Origin: Sulfurospirillum barnesii SES-3
Lineage (GTDB): Bacteria > Campylobacterota > Campylobacteria > Campylobacterales > Sulfurospirillaceae
Direction: 5' to 3'
Length of the DNA: 64,000 bases
Assembly: GCF_000265295.1 (NCBI RefSeq)
Contig: NC_018002.1
Span: forward strand, 992,001-1,056,000
In this document: piece after piece, positions 53,006 to 62,390 of the stretch
How positions within the stretch are numbered: the stretch's first letter is position 1
Layout: every line of letters starts with the position of its first letter
Made by a program: the position numbers and the translations under genes
Notes under the pieces: generated by a model
What the model was told of the DNA's origin: nothing
Database searches by the model: none
Seen by the model: only the letters and a program-made list of their open reading frames with translations

Positions 53006-53683
53006 TTACAAAAGAGTAATAGCGTGCGAAAGTTTTTTAACCAGAGGAGAGGTTAATGGGTGATGCTGCATGATTTCATTTTGAAGCTCAATGATTTTTT
53101 GCTCAACTTCTGCGCCACAGGGGTAAATTTTATTGCACAGCTTTACATGTAAAAAAACACCTGTGTGTTCATTTGCCACGACTTCGAGAATGGCATGTTT
53201 TTGTTTAGGATGTTTTTGAATCATATCGTAAGCAAAAGCAAACAAGGCATCCCCTTGAAAATCTTCTACAAAATCAAGCACAGCTGAAGCATAGTGATAG
53301 ATGATATAGCTTTGAAAAAGCGGTTTATCTTTTGCATCCACAAAGGCATCAAGGAGGTCAAATTTTTGGTAAAAATCATCGGTATTAATGATTAAATCTT
53401 TTACAACACGTTTGGTGCTGAGTGGTTCTAAGATTAAACTTTTGCCAAAACGCTCTACTATGCCATCAAGCGAGGCATCACTAAAAAGTGCTTTACCATT
53501 GATTTTTAAAGCAGAAAATTCATCTTTTGGGTAGTCAAAACCACCTTCTTGGGCTTGAATGAATGCCAAAAGATCACGCACACTTTGGTTTTTATCTATC
53601 GTGATAAAATGTTTTGTGTAGTAGGGTAAAAAATCCGTTTTAGCGTCAAAACGAAAAACGCTAAGTTCGAGCTTGCACTCCAT
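53006..53683 (-). CDS. DUF5644-like, SdhB-N-terminal-like protein without Fe-S cysteines
   Basis: The 225-residue protein starts LSVFRFDAKTDFLPYYTKHF with ITIDKNQSVRDLLAFIQ, very like the N terminus of succinate dehydrogenase/fumarate reductase iron-sulfur subunits. The ferredoxin cysteines (CGSC region) are replaced around SALKINGKALF. I believe it belongs to the DUF5644 family of Campylobacterota. It is first in an operon with the HdrB-like gene and divergent from thiL. One TTACATGTAA copy encodes LHVK. Confidence 0.6.
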   Translation of the reverse strand: MECKLELSVFRFDAKTDFLPYYTKHFITIDKNQSVRDLLAFIQAQEGGFDYPKDEFSALKINGKALFSDASLDGIVERFGKSLILEPLSTKRVVKDLIINTDDFYQKFDLLDAFVDAKDKPLFQSYIIYHYASAVLDFVEDFQGDALFAFAYDMIQKHPKQKHAILEVVANEHTGVFLHVKLCNKIYPCGAEVEQKIIELQNEIMQHHPLTSPLVKKLSHAITLL

Positions 53684-53860
53684 TTTTAGGACTCCTTTTA
53701 GATGTGTTTATCTATATTAGCGCAAGATTACTTGTAAGAATCTGTTACATGAAAGCTAATTTGAGAATGATTTTTCCCTTAAAATAAGTCTAATGGCTTC
53801 TTAATGCATGACATTATACAATCAACGCTCATTCTATACGCATTGTATCAAAGAGGACAA

Positions 53861-54685
53861 ATGTCAAAAGAGGCGTTTTTTATCTCCCATTTTGGAAGCA
53901 AACACATTGGCGATGATGGAGCTGTTGTGGGAAATTATGTCTACTCAAAAGACTTGTTTTGTGAGGATATTCATTTTAAACGCGCATGGATGAGTTTAGA
54001 GCAAATTGCGCAAAAAAGTATGTTAGTGAACCTCTCCGATGCCATTGCCATGAATGCAAAACCGTGCTACGCACTTATTGGTGTGGTGCTTCCCAAACAG
54101 TTTAGCCATGCACAACTTACAGAGCTTGCACGTGGTTTTGAAGCTATGGCAAAGCGTTACGGTGTTGAAATTATTGGAGGCGATACCACCGCAGGCGAAA
54201 AAATGATGATTTCCATTACAATTGTCTCCACGCTTCAAGGTAAAGCTTTAGAACGAAAAAATGCCAAAGTGGGTGATTTAGTAGCATACACGGGAAAACT
54301 GGGGCATTCGTATAAGGGGCTCACTCGCCTGCTTCGAGGCGGTTCTCTTTCAAAAAAAACACGGTTTATAAGACCAACATTGAAAGCAAATTTTGTTTAC
54401 AAAAGCGCAAAATACTTAAGTTCAGGCATGGACATCTCCGATGGACTCTCCAAAGACCTCTCACGCCTTTTAAAAGAGAGTGGTAATGTGGGGTTACATG
54501 TAAAGAAAAAACTTCCCAAACGGCTTTTGTGCAGCGGAGAAGAGTATGAAATGCTTTTTAGTTTTAATCCCCGTCATAAACAGGGCATATTACGCATTGC
54601 ACAGCAGACACGAACGAAAATTAACATCATCGGACACGTAGCACGAAAACGCTACCGATGTGTGTGCAAAGAACACCATTTTTAA
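53861..54685 (+). CDS. thiL: thiamine-monophosphate kinase ThiL
   Basis: The ~274-residue protein has the ThiL motifs HIGDDGAVV at the N terminus, the metal/ATP segment NLSDAIAMNAKP, IIGGDTTAG and DISDGLSKDLSRLL. ThiL converts thiamine monophosphate to the diphosphate cofactor. ATG 53861 has AGAGGA upstream; the open frame from 53804 has none. It overlaps or abuts truD, which begins 17 bases after the stop. A TTACATGTAA copy encodes LHVK. Confidence 0.9.
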   Translation: MSKEAFFISHFGSKHIGDDGAVVGNYVYSKDLFCEDIHFKRAWMSLEQIAQKSMLVNLSDAIAMNAKPCYALIGVVLPKQFSHAQLTELARGFEAMAKRYGVEIIGGDTTAGEKMMISITIVSTLQGKALERKNAKVGDLVAYTGKLGHSYKGLTRLLRGGSLSKKTRFIRPTLKANFVYKSAKYLSSGMDISDGLSKDLSRLLKESGNVGLHVKKKLPKRLLCSGEEYEMLFSFNPRHKQGILRIAQQTRTKINIIGHVARKRYRCVCKEHHF

Positions 54686-54702
54686 CCATTTTAAGGAACA
54701 CA

Positions 54703-55794
54703 ATGATACGACAATTCTTTCTCACCCATTCACCCATAAATGCTACATTCACCAAAAACAGCAGTGACTTTGTGGTGAGTGAAATTCCCCTTTATCCCTT
54801 TAGTGGTGAGGGCGAGCATTTGGTTTTACATGTAAGAAAAAAAGATATGACTACATGGGATATGTTGCAATACTTAAGTGAAGTCACAGGGTGTAAAGTA
54901 CGTGATTTTGGGTATGCTGGGCTTAAAGACAAAGAGGGTATGACCACACAGTATGTCTCTCTTCATAAGAGTTTTGAGCCAAAACTTGCCAATTTTTCGC
55001 ATGAAAAAATTAAGATTTTAGATACGACGTACCATAACAATAAAATACGCACAGGACATCTTAAAGGCAACCGCTTTTTTGTACGCCTTAAAAAAGTCAG
55101 CCACATTGATGCGAAAAAACTTCAAGATGGGCTTAAAAAAATTGCCAAAGAGGGCTTTCCAAACTTTTTTGGCTACCAGCGTTTTGGCATTGATGGCGAT
55201 AATTACCTTAAAGGCAAAGCTATTTTAGAGGGAAGCAGAAAAGAGCGAAACCCTAAGATGAAAGAGTTTTTTATTAATGCGTATCAAAGCTATTTGTTTA
55301 ACAATTGGCTCTCTAAGCGCATTGAAATCAGTCGCTTGATTGAAGAGTTTAATGTGAGTGATGGCGTACGCTCTACCAATTTACCTAAAGAAATGGTCGA
55401 AAATCTTAAAAAACAACCCCAATTCTTTAAAATGATGCATGGTGATGTCTTGCACCACTACCCAGCAGGAAAAGCCTTTGTGTGTGAAAATGTGGACGAA
55501 GAACTCCCCCGCTTTTTAGAGCGAGGCATTAGCATTGCAGGCTGGTTACTCGGTGGTAAAAACATTCGTGCAGAGCATGAAGCGGGTGTGATTGAGCAAG
55601 AGATGTTTAAAGAGTGTGAGCCTTTTTTAGACAAACTCAATGGAAGCAGACGTTTTGCATGGAGTTTTGCAGAAGAGGTTGAGGGCGTTTATAAAGAGGA
55701 AGAGGCATGGTTTGAGATGCACTTTTCACTTCCCAAAGGCTCTTATGCGACCGTAATTATAGAAGAATTGACAAAGCAGTTTAAAGATTTATAA
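54703..55794 (+). CDS. truD: tRNA pseudouridine(13) synthase TruD
   Basis: The ~363-residue enzyme has the TruD motifs DFGYAGLKDKEGMTTQYVS with the catalytic Asp in GLKDKEG, plus HNNKIRTGHLKGNRF and NFFGYQRFG. It makes pseudouridine 13 in tRNA-Glu. ATG 54703 has AAGGA upstream. It follows thiL closely and is followed by a lipoprotein gene after a short gap. A TTACATGTAA copy encodes LHVR. Confidence 0.9.
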   Translation: MIRQFFLTHSPINATFTKNSSDFVVSEIPLYPFSGEGEHLVLHVRKKDMTTWDMLQYLSEVTGCKVRDFGYAGLKDKEGMTTQYVSLHKSFEPKLANFSHEKIKILDTTYHNNKIRTGHLKGNRFFVRLKKVSHIDAKKLQDGLKKIAKEGFPNFFGYQRFGIDGDNYLKGKAILEGSRKERNPKMKEFFINAYQSYLFNNWLSKRIEISRLIEEFNVSDGVRSTNLPKEMVENLKKQPQFFKMMHGDVLHHYPAGKAFVCENVDEELPRFLERGISIAGWLLGGKNIRAEHEAGVIEQEMFKECEPFLDKLNGSRRFAWSFAEEVEGVYKEEEAWFEMHFSLPKGSYATVIIEELTKQFKDL

Positions 55795-55820
55795 TAACAT
55801 AACATGGAAAAAGGATGAAA

Positions 55821-56729
55821 ATGAAGCAGATAACATGTATTTTTTTTGTTATAAGCTTCGTATTGTTATTCATTGGTTGTGGGAAAGGTCCAACAATCGA
55901 TCCAGAACAAATTGCATATAACACAAGTATGAGAATAAAAAAAACTAGTATTGAATTTTCAGGAGACGATGATACGCATATTAATGTTCTGGAACAAAAG
56001 TGTAAAGAACTCCATGAACTCGATGCATGTTATATGGCAGGCTTATACTATGAAAAGCAAGTTAAAACTAATAGTGCAATGCTAGACAAAGCTTTTTATT
56101 ATTATAACTTAGGGTGTTTTCATTTTTATGATGGTGGTTTTTTGAAAAAAAAATTAGAATATAAAACAGATGGATATTGTTGCCTTGGACAAGCAAGAAT
56201 TTTTAAAAAGAAAGAAAATATATCTACATTTTATCAACCTTTGGCAGCCATGCAACTTAAAAGGGCAGCAGATTATTACTACAGTCAAGAGGATTTTGAA
56301 CAAGCTTTAGAATACTATTTGGCCACGATTCAAAAAGCTAAATTATATGATGCCAACATTTATTACATATTAAGTCAAATGGCATTGAAGGGTGAAGGAC
56401 AAGAAGTTGATTATAAGCTATCTAAAGAATATTATTATAAATATCTTCCAAAAGATGCTTTGAAATTACCAAATATGGAATTGCTTAAGACGTTAATATT
56501 TTCAAGATTCGAAAATCAGAGTGATAACGTACATATTGAAGAAAGAATAACGTTAAATGAAAATGGTACTATTGAAGAAGTTATTTTGACAAAACAATCA
56601 GAAGATGAGATCATTAATCAAGAGTTTATAAAGCAAAGTAAAGAAAAAATATATCATCCAATCCCTAGTGTGTATGGTATCAAAACAATGATCGTACCAG
56701 TGAATTTTGTAATTAAATTTAATGAATAA
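55821..56729 (+). CDS. lipoprotein with TPR/Sel1-like helices and a TonB-C-like end
   Basis: The ~302-residue protein has a lipobox (VLLFIGCGKG, lipid on Cys). A middle region of alpha-helical repeats resembles Sel1/TPR (CYMAGLYYEKQ, AFYYYNLGC, EQALEYYLATIQKA). The C-terminal ~60 residues (ITLNENGTIEEVILTKQS then PVNFVIKFNE) look like a TonB-C/TonB-box-type fold. It is not recognised as a named protein. It sits after truD on the same strand. Base composition is more AT-rich than truD. Confidence 0.6.
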   Translation: MKQITCIFFVISFVLLFIGCGKGPTIDPEQIAYNTSMRIKKTSIEFSGDDDTHINVLEQKCKELHELDACYMAGLYYEKQVKTNSAMLDKAFYYYNLGCFHFYDGGFLKKKLEYKTDGYCCLGQARIFKKKENISTFYQPLAAMQLKRAADYYYSQEDFEQALEYYLATIQKAKLYDANIYYILSQMALKGEGQEVDYKLSKEYYYKYLPKDALKLPNMELLKTLIFSRFENQSDNVHIEERITLNENGTIEEVILTKQSEDEIINQEFIKQSKEKIYHPIPSVYGIKTMIVPVNFVIKFNE

Positions 56730-56990
56730 TAAGCTTTAGACAATTATTCATCTATTATTGAATTTATACTTTTGGAAGACAAATAGCCTATCAAAAATTT
56801 TCATTTATGGTAAATTTGTTGAAATTGTTTTTTCTTCAACGGAAATATTTTGGATAAGTTACTTCAAAATTCAAAAATATCATAAAAAGTATCAGGTGTG
56901 ATTCAAAATAAATGGTAGGCACTATTTTAGAATTTTCACTTGATAAAGCCATTTTATGGGTCTTTATAGAAGAACTCATAAAAGTTTCGC

Positions 56991-56996
56991 TATAAT
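56991..56996 (+). promoter_or_regulatory. -10 box of the rnpB promoter
   Basis: TATAAT lies ten bases before the 5' end of the RNase P RNA stem. No clear -35 box is visible, as is usual in Campylobacterota promoters. Confidence 0.7.
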
Positions 56997-57005
56997 CCAT
57001 GCTTC

Positions 57006-57413
57006 AAAAAGGTACAGTAGGTGATTGCTTGAACACTCACGTTTAAGAGGAAAGTCCGGGCTGCATGTGAGACATGGTTCCGCCTAACGGACGGCTAGGG
57101 TAACCTAAGGGACAGTGCAACAGAGAGTAAACTACCATTATGCCTCTCTTGCGAAAGCATAGCTTTTGTGAGAGGAATTGGTGATGAGCCTTGCTTGTCT
57201 CCAAGAAGACAGTTTAATGGAAAAGGTGAAACGGTGGGGTAAGAGCCCACCAGTGTTCTAAGTAATTAGAGCAGCTAGGTAAACCCAACCTGCAGCAAGA
57301 AGGGATGGTTTTGGTCTCACACACGATAAACCCTTCGCTAGAGGCTTACCGTAAGGTAAGTCGTAGATAAATAATCACCCACGACAGAACCCGGCTTATC
57401 GCTGTACCTTTTT
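57006..57413 (+). ncRNA. rnpB: RNase P RNA
   Basis: This is the catalytic RNA of RNase P, which processes the 5' ends of tRNA precursors. Conserved blocks are GAGGAAAGTCCGGGCTGC at the 5' side and ACAGAACCCGGCTTA at the 3' side. The outer stem pairs AAAAAGGTACAG (57006-57017) with CTGTACCTTTTT (57402-57413), which also ends transcription. The length of about 408 bases is normal for a bacterial type A molecule. Confidence 0.96.
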
Positions 57414-57439
57414 GACACAAGCCTAAAATAAGGATACAT

Positions 57440-58621
57440 TTGGAAAATCTTATCTTTTTAGCGCATGTTATGCTCCTAATGGTTCTCTCTCCTATTCTCT
57501 CTCGATTTTTTCGTATTCCTACCCCTGTGGTTGAAATTTTACTTGGCTCTTTAGCTGTATGGATAGGATTGTTACATGTAGGCAATGAAGTCTTCCGAGA
57601 TCTAGCCAAAATCGGCTTTTTTTATCTTATGTTTTTAGCAGGATTAGAGATTGACATTCAGCGTTTTTTGCATTACCGTGATCGTTTTTTAAAAAAAGCA
57701 CTTTTATATTTTTTCTGTTTATATGCGATTTCTTTCATTTTATACCTCTTTTTTAACCTTTCTCCTGTTTATATTGTTGCGATTCCGATTGTCTCTTTAG
57801 GAATGATTATGGCGCTGATTAATCAGCATGGACGAGAGCATCGTTGGTTAGAACTCTCATTGATTATTGGTGTGATTGGTGAGTTGATTAGTATTGGAGC
57901 GCTTGTTATTTTTGATGGTGCGATTACTCATGGGCTTGGATGGCACTTTGCAAAAAGTATTTTAATTTTAATCGCTGTCTTTTTTGCAACGTACTTTTTG
58001 TTTCAATTTTTAAAAATTATTTTTTGGTGGTATCCCAATTTAAAACGTATGATTATGCCAAATAATGACACCATGCAACAGAGTTTGCGCTTTAGTATGG
58101 CACTCTTCTTTGTGTTAATAGCCACCATGCAATGGTTAGAAATTGATATGGTACTAGGAGCCTTTCTTGCTGGAATTTTTATCTCTAACTTTTTTGCGCA
58201 TAAAAAAGAGCTCCCACATCAGCTTTCAATGTTTGGATTTGGCTTTTTGGTTCCACTGTTCTTTATCTTTGTTGGAACAACACTTGATTTAAATTTGGTA
58301 TTAACCCCTCACATCTTAATTCACGCACTTTGGATTGTTCTTGCTATGGTTGGAGCAAGAATGTTCAGCTCTTTTGCTGCGTACTACAGTTATTTGGGAC
58401 TAAAAGGCACCATTCTTTTCTCACTAGGTGATTCAATGCCCTTAACCTTTTTGGTTGCGATTGCTACCATCGCGGTTAAAAATGGTGCCATTGGTGAAAA
58501 TGAATACGCTTCTTTTATCGTAGCAGCCTTGATGGAAGGCGTTTTAATTATGATTTTGATTCAAGTCTTAATGCATCTTTTTAAACGGTATGAACAAAAA
58601 AATGAAGGTACCCAACATTAA
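57440..58621 (+). CDS. cation/proton antiporter (CPA2/Kef-like)
   Basis: The 393-residue membrane protein has ~12 helices and the Na+/H+ exchanger family layout, with FLAGLEIDIQRFL and AFLAGIFISNFFAHKK motifs. It lacks the cytoplasmic RCK/TrkA domain of full KefB/C proteins. It begins with a TTG at 57440 behind AAGGA. The ion (Na+ or K+) cannot be told. It overlaps the next gene region only if the TonB-receptor gene starts at 58590. Confidence 0.85.
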   Translation: MENLIFLAHVMLLMVLSPILSRFFRIPTPVVEILLGSLAVWIGLLHVGNEVFRDLAKIGFFYLMFLAGLEIDIQRFLHYRDRFLKKALLYFFCLYAISFILYLFFNLSPVYIVAIPIVSLGMIMALINQHGREHRWLELSLIIGVIGELISIGALVIFDGAITHGLGWHFAKSILILIAVFFATYFLFQFLKIIFWWYPNLKRMIMPNNDTMQQSLRFSMALFFVLIATMQWLEIDMVLGAFLAGIFISNFFAHKKELPHQLSMFGFGFLVPLFFIFVGTTLDLNLVLTPHILIHALWIVLAMVGARMFSSFAAYYSYLGLKGTILFSLGDSMPLTFLVAIATIAVKNGAIGENEYASFIVAALMEGVLIMILIQVLMHLFKRYEQKNEGTQH

Positions 58622-58631
58622 GAACATTCAA

Positions 58632-60518
58632 ATGAGCGAACGAGCAAAAAAGTTTTTTATGTTTCTCTCCCTCGTTTGCCTTGGTACGGGTGTTTTGGCT
58701 GAAAATTCGATTGAAGAACTTTTGCATACGATTGAAAAAACGAATGATTTTTCAAAAAAAACAAAATTAGAAAACAATGGTTTTTCAACCATCTACTCTC
58801 GCAATGACCTTGATATGATGCAGGTAAGATACCTGAGTGATATTTTAAAATATACCATTGATGGGTATCGCATCAGCCGTTATAGTTTACCCGACCCCTT
58901 AAGTTTTGGTCCCATTCCTTTTGCTTCAAGTATGGTGCGCATTTTTATTGATGATCAAGAAGTGACGACTGCAATGTATGGTAGTGGAATGATGATTGTG
59001 GGTGATTTGGATTTGGGTTTTGCAGATCATATTGAACTTTACAATCTCTCTTCTTCTTTTGAGTACTCCAGTGAGCCAACATCCCTTTTAGTTCGTATCT
59101 TTTCAAAAAAAGCAGATGCAGATGGTGGTGGAAGTATACAAACGCTTGTGACAAGCCGTGGGGGTTCAACACAAAATGTTCAGTATATTGGGCGGGAAAA
59201 TGGTATAGACTACATGAGCCGTATCTCTTCATCTTACGATAAGCGAAAAGAGTATGAGACAAGCAAGGAAGATCTAAACCGTGATGTGAAGCGTTACAAT
59301 CTCTTAACAAGCATTCACGATGAAACCCAAAGTGTCCTTATTAATGCGTCTAAAGCCAACAAAGGTGCTTGGATAGGACCGAGTGCTGATGCGAGTTTGG
59401 ACAATGCTAAAATCTCATCAGAAGATGCCCACATAGGTTATACGAAAACCGTTGAGAATTGGAAGTTTTCGCTTGCATACGATGGCTTAAAAGATGAAGT
59501 ATTGTATGAAGATTCTCCCTTGTTTTATTACAAGGGGACTCCTGTAAATAAATTAGAGAGTAAAGCTCAAAGTTCAGCCCTTACCACAGAGTTAAAATAC
59601 AACACAACCCTTGGCAATCACCACCTCATTACGGGGGTAAAGTACCGTCAAAAATGGGTGGAGTTTGGAACGGTTAAAATGAATGGGGTAAGTATTCCGC
59701 AAAATGAGCATACCAGGCAAGCGGTTGGTTCATTCTTTCTCGAAGACAGTTACCTGATAGCCGATAATCTTGTTGCAACACTTGGAATCCAAACAAGCCA
59801 TGTTGATAATAATGAAGGGTATAAAAGTGAAAACATACAGATGCTTCGTGCAGGAATCACTTATACCAATGATGCATGGACATCAAAAAGTTTTTTCTTT
59901 CATACGGAGGGGTATATTGAACCGTATTTAATAGATTCTTTTTTTATGAAAACAGCGTATCCTAAAAAAATGATTTTGGATTCTTTTGCACAAGAGTTTA
60001 AGTATGAAGAGGGCGCTTCTTTGTATGAGTTTTTTATCAGTTATGGATGGATTGATAATACTCCTTATGTCGATGAAACCCTAAGAGTTAATAGTGCAGA
60101 TGGCATTACTCAGCATCTAAATGCCTCACTACAGTACACGTATCACTATAACACGATCAATAAAGTGCTCCTCTCATACCGATATAAACGTATCGATCAT
60201 TCGGGGTACGATGTTGTGTATGAAAATCATCAAATTGTATTACGCAACCAAAACCGATACGGTAAATTTGATTTTTTTGAAGAGATGTTTATCACACACA
60301 GCAAATATTATGATTACACAGGATACGACCTTACCTTAGGACTTCGTTACAATGTAAATGATAATTTTATTCTAAGCCTTAAAGGACAAAATCTTTTAGG
60401 AAAAGGTGAAAAACAGTATTTTTCACGGTTTGATTTTTCAACCATGACTCCCCTAAAATCTTTGGGCATTCCTGTTCAAGAACGACAAATTGTATTGGGT
60501 TTTGAATGGCTTTTTTAA
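58632..60518 (+). CDS. TonB-dependent-receptor-like outer membrane protein
   Basis: The ~628-residue protein has a signal peptide (KKFFMFLSLVCLGTGVLA) and a plug-like N-terminal domain (STIYSRNDLDMMQVRYLSDI then RIFIDDQEVTTAMYGS). A long beta-rich barrel follows, ending in aromatic FEWLF, the C-terminal Phe signature of outer-membrane proteins. The plug looks shortened. The start is uncertain (58590, 58602 or 58632 in frame). Ligand unknown. It is followed with overlap by a periplasmic protein, a sensor kinase and a REC-PAS-EAL gene, so it may be part of a sensing pathway, not only uptake. Confidence 0.75.
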   Translation: MSERAKKFFMFLSLVCLGTGVLAENSIEELLHTIEKTNDFSKKTKLENNGFSTIYSRNDLDMMQVRYLSDILKYTIDGYRISRYSLPDPLSFGPIPFASSMVRIFIDDQEVTTAMYGSGMMIVGDLDLGFADHIELYNLSSSFEYSSEPTSLLVRIFSKKADADGGGSIQTLVTSRGGSTQNVQYIGRENGIDYMSRISSSYDKRKEYETSKEDLNRDVKRYNLLTSIHDETQSVLINASKANKGAWIGPSADASLDNAKISSEDAHIGYTKTVENWKFSLAYDGLKDEVLYEDSPLFYYKGTPVNKLESKAQSSALTTELKYNTTLGNHHLITGVKYRQKWVEFGTVKMNGVSIPQNEHTRQAVGSFFLEDSYLIADNLVATLGIQTSHVDNNEGYKSENIQMLRAGITYTNDAWTSKSFFFHTEGYIEPYLIDSFFMKTAYPKKMILDSFAQEFKYEEGASLYEFFISYGWIDNTPYVDETLRVNSADGITQHLNASLQYTYHYNTINKVLLSYRYKRIDHSGYDVVYENHQIVLRNQNRYGKFDFFEEMFITHSKYYDYTGYDLTLGLRYNVNDNFILSLKGQNLLGKGEKQYFSRFDFSTMTPLKSLGIPVQERQIVLGFEWLF

Positions 60519-60919
60519 GAGCCTTATGGATTGGAGTTTTCTTTGGGGTACTCAGCTATGCCCAAACACCTGAACAAGAACTTATTGCCAAGGTTTTAAA
60601 ACTTCTTGTAGTGGAAAATAGCACGTTGCGTGTGTATGAAAACCAACCTGCAATCTCTCTTCAGGGAAGCTCATTTGATGCCCTTGTGAGTACGTGTGAG
60701 CAAGCCAGCCTCATTTATGGGGAAAATTTTGAAGTACTCTCGTTTACATGTAAAGCTTTGCCCCGTTTTAGTACCAATTACGATGTTTTTAAAAATGATA
60801 CACAGGTAATTGGTGCTTTTTATTGGCGCAAAGGACGTCCACAGCTGCGTTTTAATAAAGAACGCTGTGAAGCCTTTCATATTCTTTTACCGCAAGAGTT
60901 GGTACGTTATGTTGAATAA
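60506..60919 (+). CDS. YfiR/DUF4154-like periplasmic protein
   Basis: This 137-residue protein has a signal peptide (LWIGVFFGVLSYAQT) and a C-terminal motif VIGAFYWRKGRPQLRFNKER that resembles YfiR/DUF4154 proteins. YfiR is a periplasmic repressor of the diguanylate cyclase YfiN. Here it overlaps both the TonB-receptor-like gene (13 bases) and the sensor kinase (11 bases). By analogy it could pass signals from the outer membrane to the kinase; this is inferred. A TTACATGTAA copy encodes FTCK. Confidence 0.6.
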   Translation: MAFLRALWIGVFFGVLSYAQTPEQELIAKVLKLLVVENSTLRVYENQPAISLQGSSFDALVSTCEQASLIYGENFEVLSFTCKALPRFSTNYDVFKNDTQVIGAFYWRKGRPQLRFNKERCEAFHILLPQELVRYVE

Positions 60920-62378
60920 AATCAGCTTTTCACGCTTTTTAACCTTTGTTACGATGATGCTTTTGGCGATAACACTTCTGTTTTATCTTTTTTTCTCTTA
61001 TACGAAAAATGAGATTGTAAGCCATTTTGAATTCACACGATTAGAAGAAGTGCGTGAGGTATCGCATAATATTTCGACGTATATATTAAGTATGCAAGAC
61101 AAGGGAGATTTATACCAAACTTTGCGGCACTCTCCAGAACAAAGAGAAGCATTAGAGCGTTTTCTTGCAACGTTTCAAACACAAAAAATAAAAAATATTT
61201 TTTTGGTTGACCAACCTGATGTGCACTCTATTTTGTTTCGTGTTTTACTAGATGGTGGAGAAGAAAAAAGCGATAAATTTCATTTTGAAGAGCGTTTTGA
61301 ACCTGAAAATAGTTTATGGCTTAAGGTACTTTATACACGTACACCTCAAGTGATTTATCAAAAAGAGAGTGTTGATTCTCTTTGGGCAACCTTGTTATAT
61401 CCACTGGTGCAAAAAGATGGCAGTGTCGCTATTTTGGCGTTGGATTTTTCAAAAGAGCATTATGAAAAGGTCGTCTCATCTCTGGTTGGGTTGGAACATT
61501 TTCTTCAAACGATGGTTCTTTTTTTATTGCTTATTTTTGCCATTATGATTTTTGTAATACGTATGGACAAGCGACGTGAAGAACAAAAAAATGAAGTTCA
61601 AAAAGCGCTTGAAAAACTTAATCTAACATTGGAAGAACGGGTTCAAGAAGAGGTTGAAAAAAACAGACAAAAAGACCAACACCTTATTCAGCAATCCCGT
61701 TTGGCATCAATGGGAGAAATGATTAATATGATTGCGCATCAGTGGCGCCAGCCTCTTAGTGCCATTGCTTCCTCGGTAGAGGGCTTGCGTTTAAAAATGA
61801 CACTCAATAAGTTTGATGAAAAACTGTTTGAAGAAAAATTGTGTGACATTAATAGATACGTTTACTATTTAAGCCAAACGATTGATGATTTTAGGCATTT
61901 TTTTAAAGGAAGCAAAGCTAAAAAAAGTGTTACGTTGGAGAGTATTGTTGAGAAGGTTTTAAGCATTGTTCATGATGCCTTAAATCATAAACAAATTGAA
62001 ATTATTTTAGAGTTTCATGCGCACACAGACTTTATGACCTATCCCAATGAAATGATGCAAGTTCTCGTGAATTTAATCAAGAATGCAGAAGATGTATTGT
62101 TGGAAAACAGTGTTGAGCAACCATGGATTAAGATAGCAACCTATAAAACACAAACAGAATTAATCCTAGAAGTCAGTGATAATGGTGGAGGCATACCTCC
62201 TGAGATTATGGCACATATTTTTGAACCTTATTTTAGTACCAAAACCCAAAAAGATGGAACAGGGATTGGTTTGTACATGAGTCAAAAAATTGTTGAAGAG
62301 CATTGTGGTGGAAAGTTGAACGTCACAAATGGTGATAAAGGCGCCATTTTTACGTTATTATTTTCACTGAGTGAATAA
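60909..62378 (+). CDS. membrane sensor histidine kinase
   Basis: The ~489-residue kinase has two membrane helices (LTFVTMMLLAITLLFYLFF and MVLFLLLIFAIMIFVI) bounding a periplasmic sensor domain (~30-190), and a coiled coil. The dimerisation/phospho-His segment is MINMIAHQWRQPLSAIASS and the ATPase domain has NLIKNAEDVL, SDNGGGIPPE and GTGIGLYMSQK. ATG 60909 overlaps the previous stop; an open upstream frame is not used. The next gene begins 12 bases after the stop and codes for the likely response protein. Confidence 0.9.
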   Translation: MLNKISFSRFLTFVTMMLLAITLLFYLFFSYTKNEIVSHFEFTRLEEVREVSHNISTYILSMQDKGDLYQTLRHSPEQREALERFLATFQTQKIKNIFLVDQPDVHSILFRVLLDGGEEKSDKFHFEERFEPENSLWLKVLYTRTPQVIYQKESVDSLWATLLYPLVQKDGSVAILALDFSKEHYEKVVSSLVGLEHFLQTMVLFLLLIFAIMIFVIRMDKRREEQKNEVQKALEKLNLTLEERVQEEVEKNRQKDQHLIQQSRLASMGEMINMIAHQWRQPLSAIASSVEGLRLKMTLNKFDEKLFEEKLCDINRYVYYLSQTIDDFRHFFKGSKAKKSVTLESIVEKVLSIVHDALNHKQIEIILEFHAHTDFMTYPNEMMQVLVNLIKNAEDVLLENSVEQPWIKIATYKTQTELILEVSDNGGGIPPEIMAHIFEPYFSTKTQKDGTGIGLYMSQKIVEEHCGGKLNVTNGDKGAIFTLLFSLSE

Positions 62379-62390
62379 AAAGGAAAAAAG

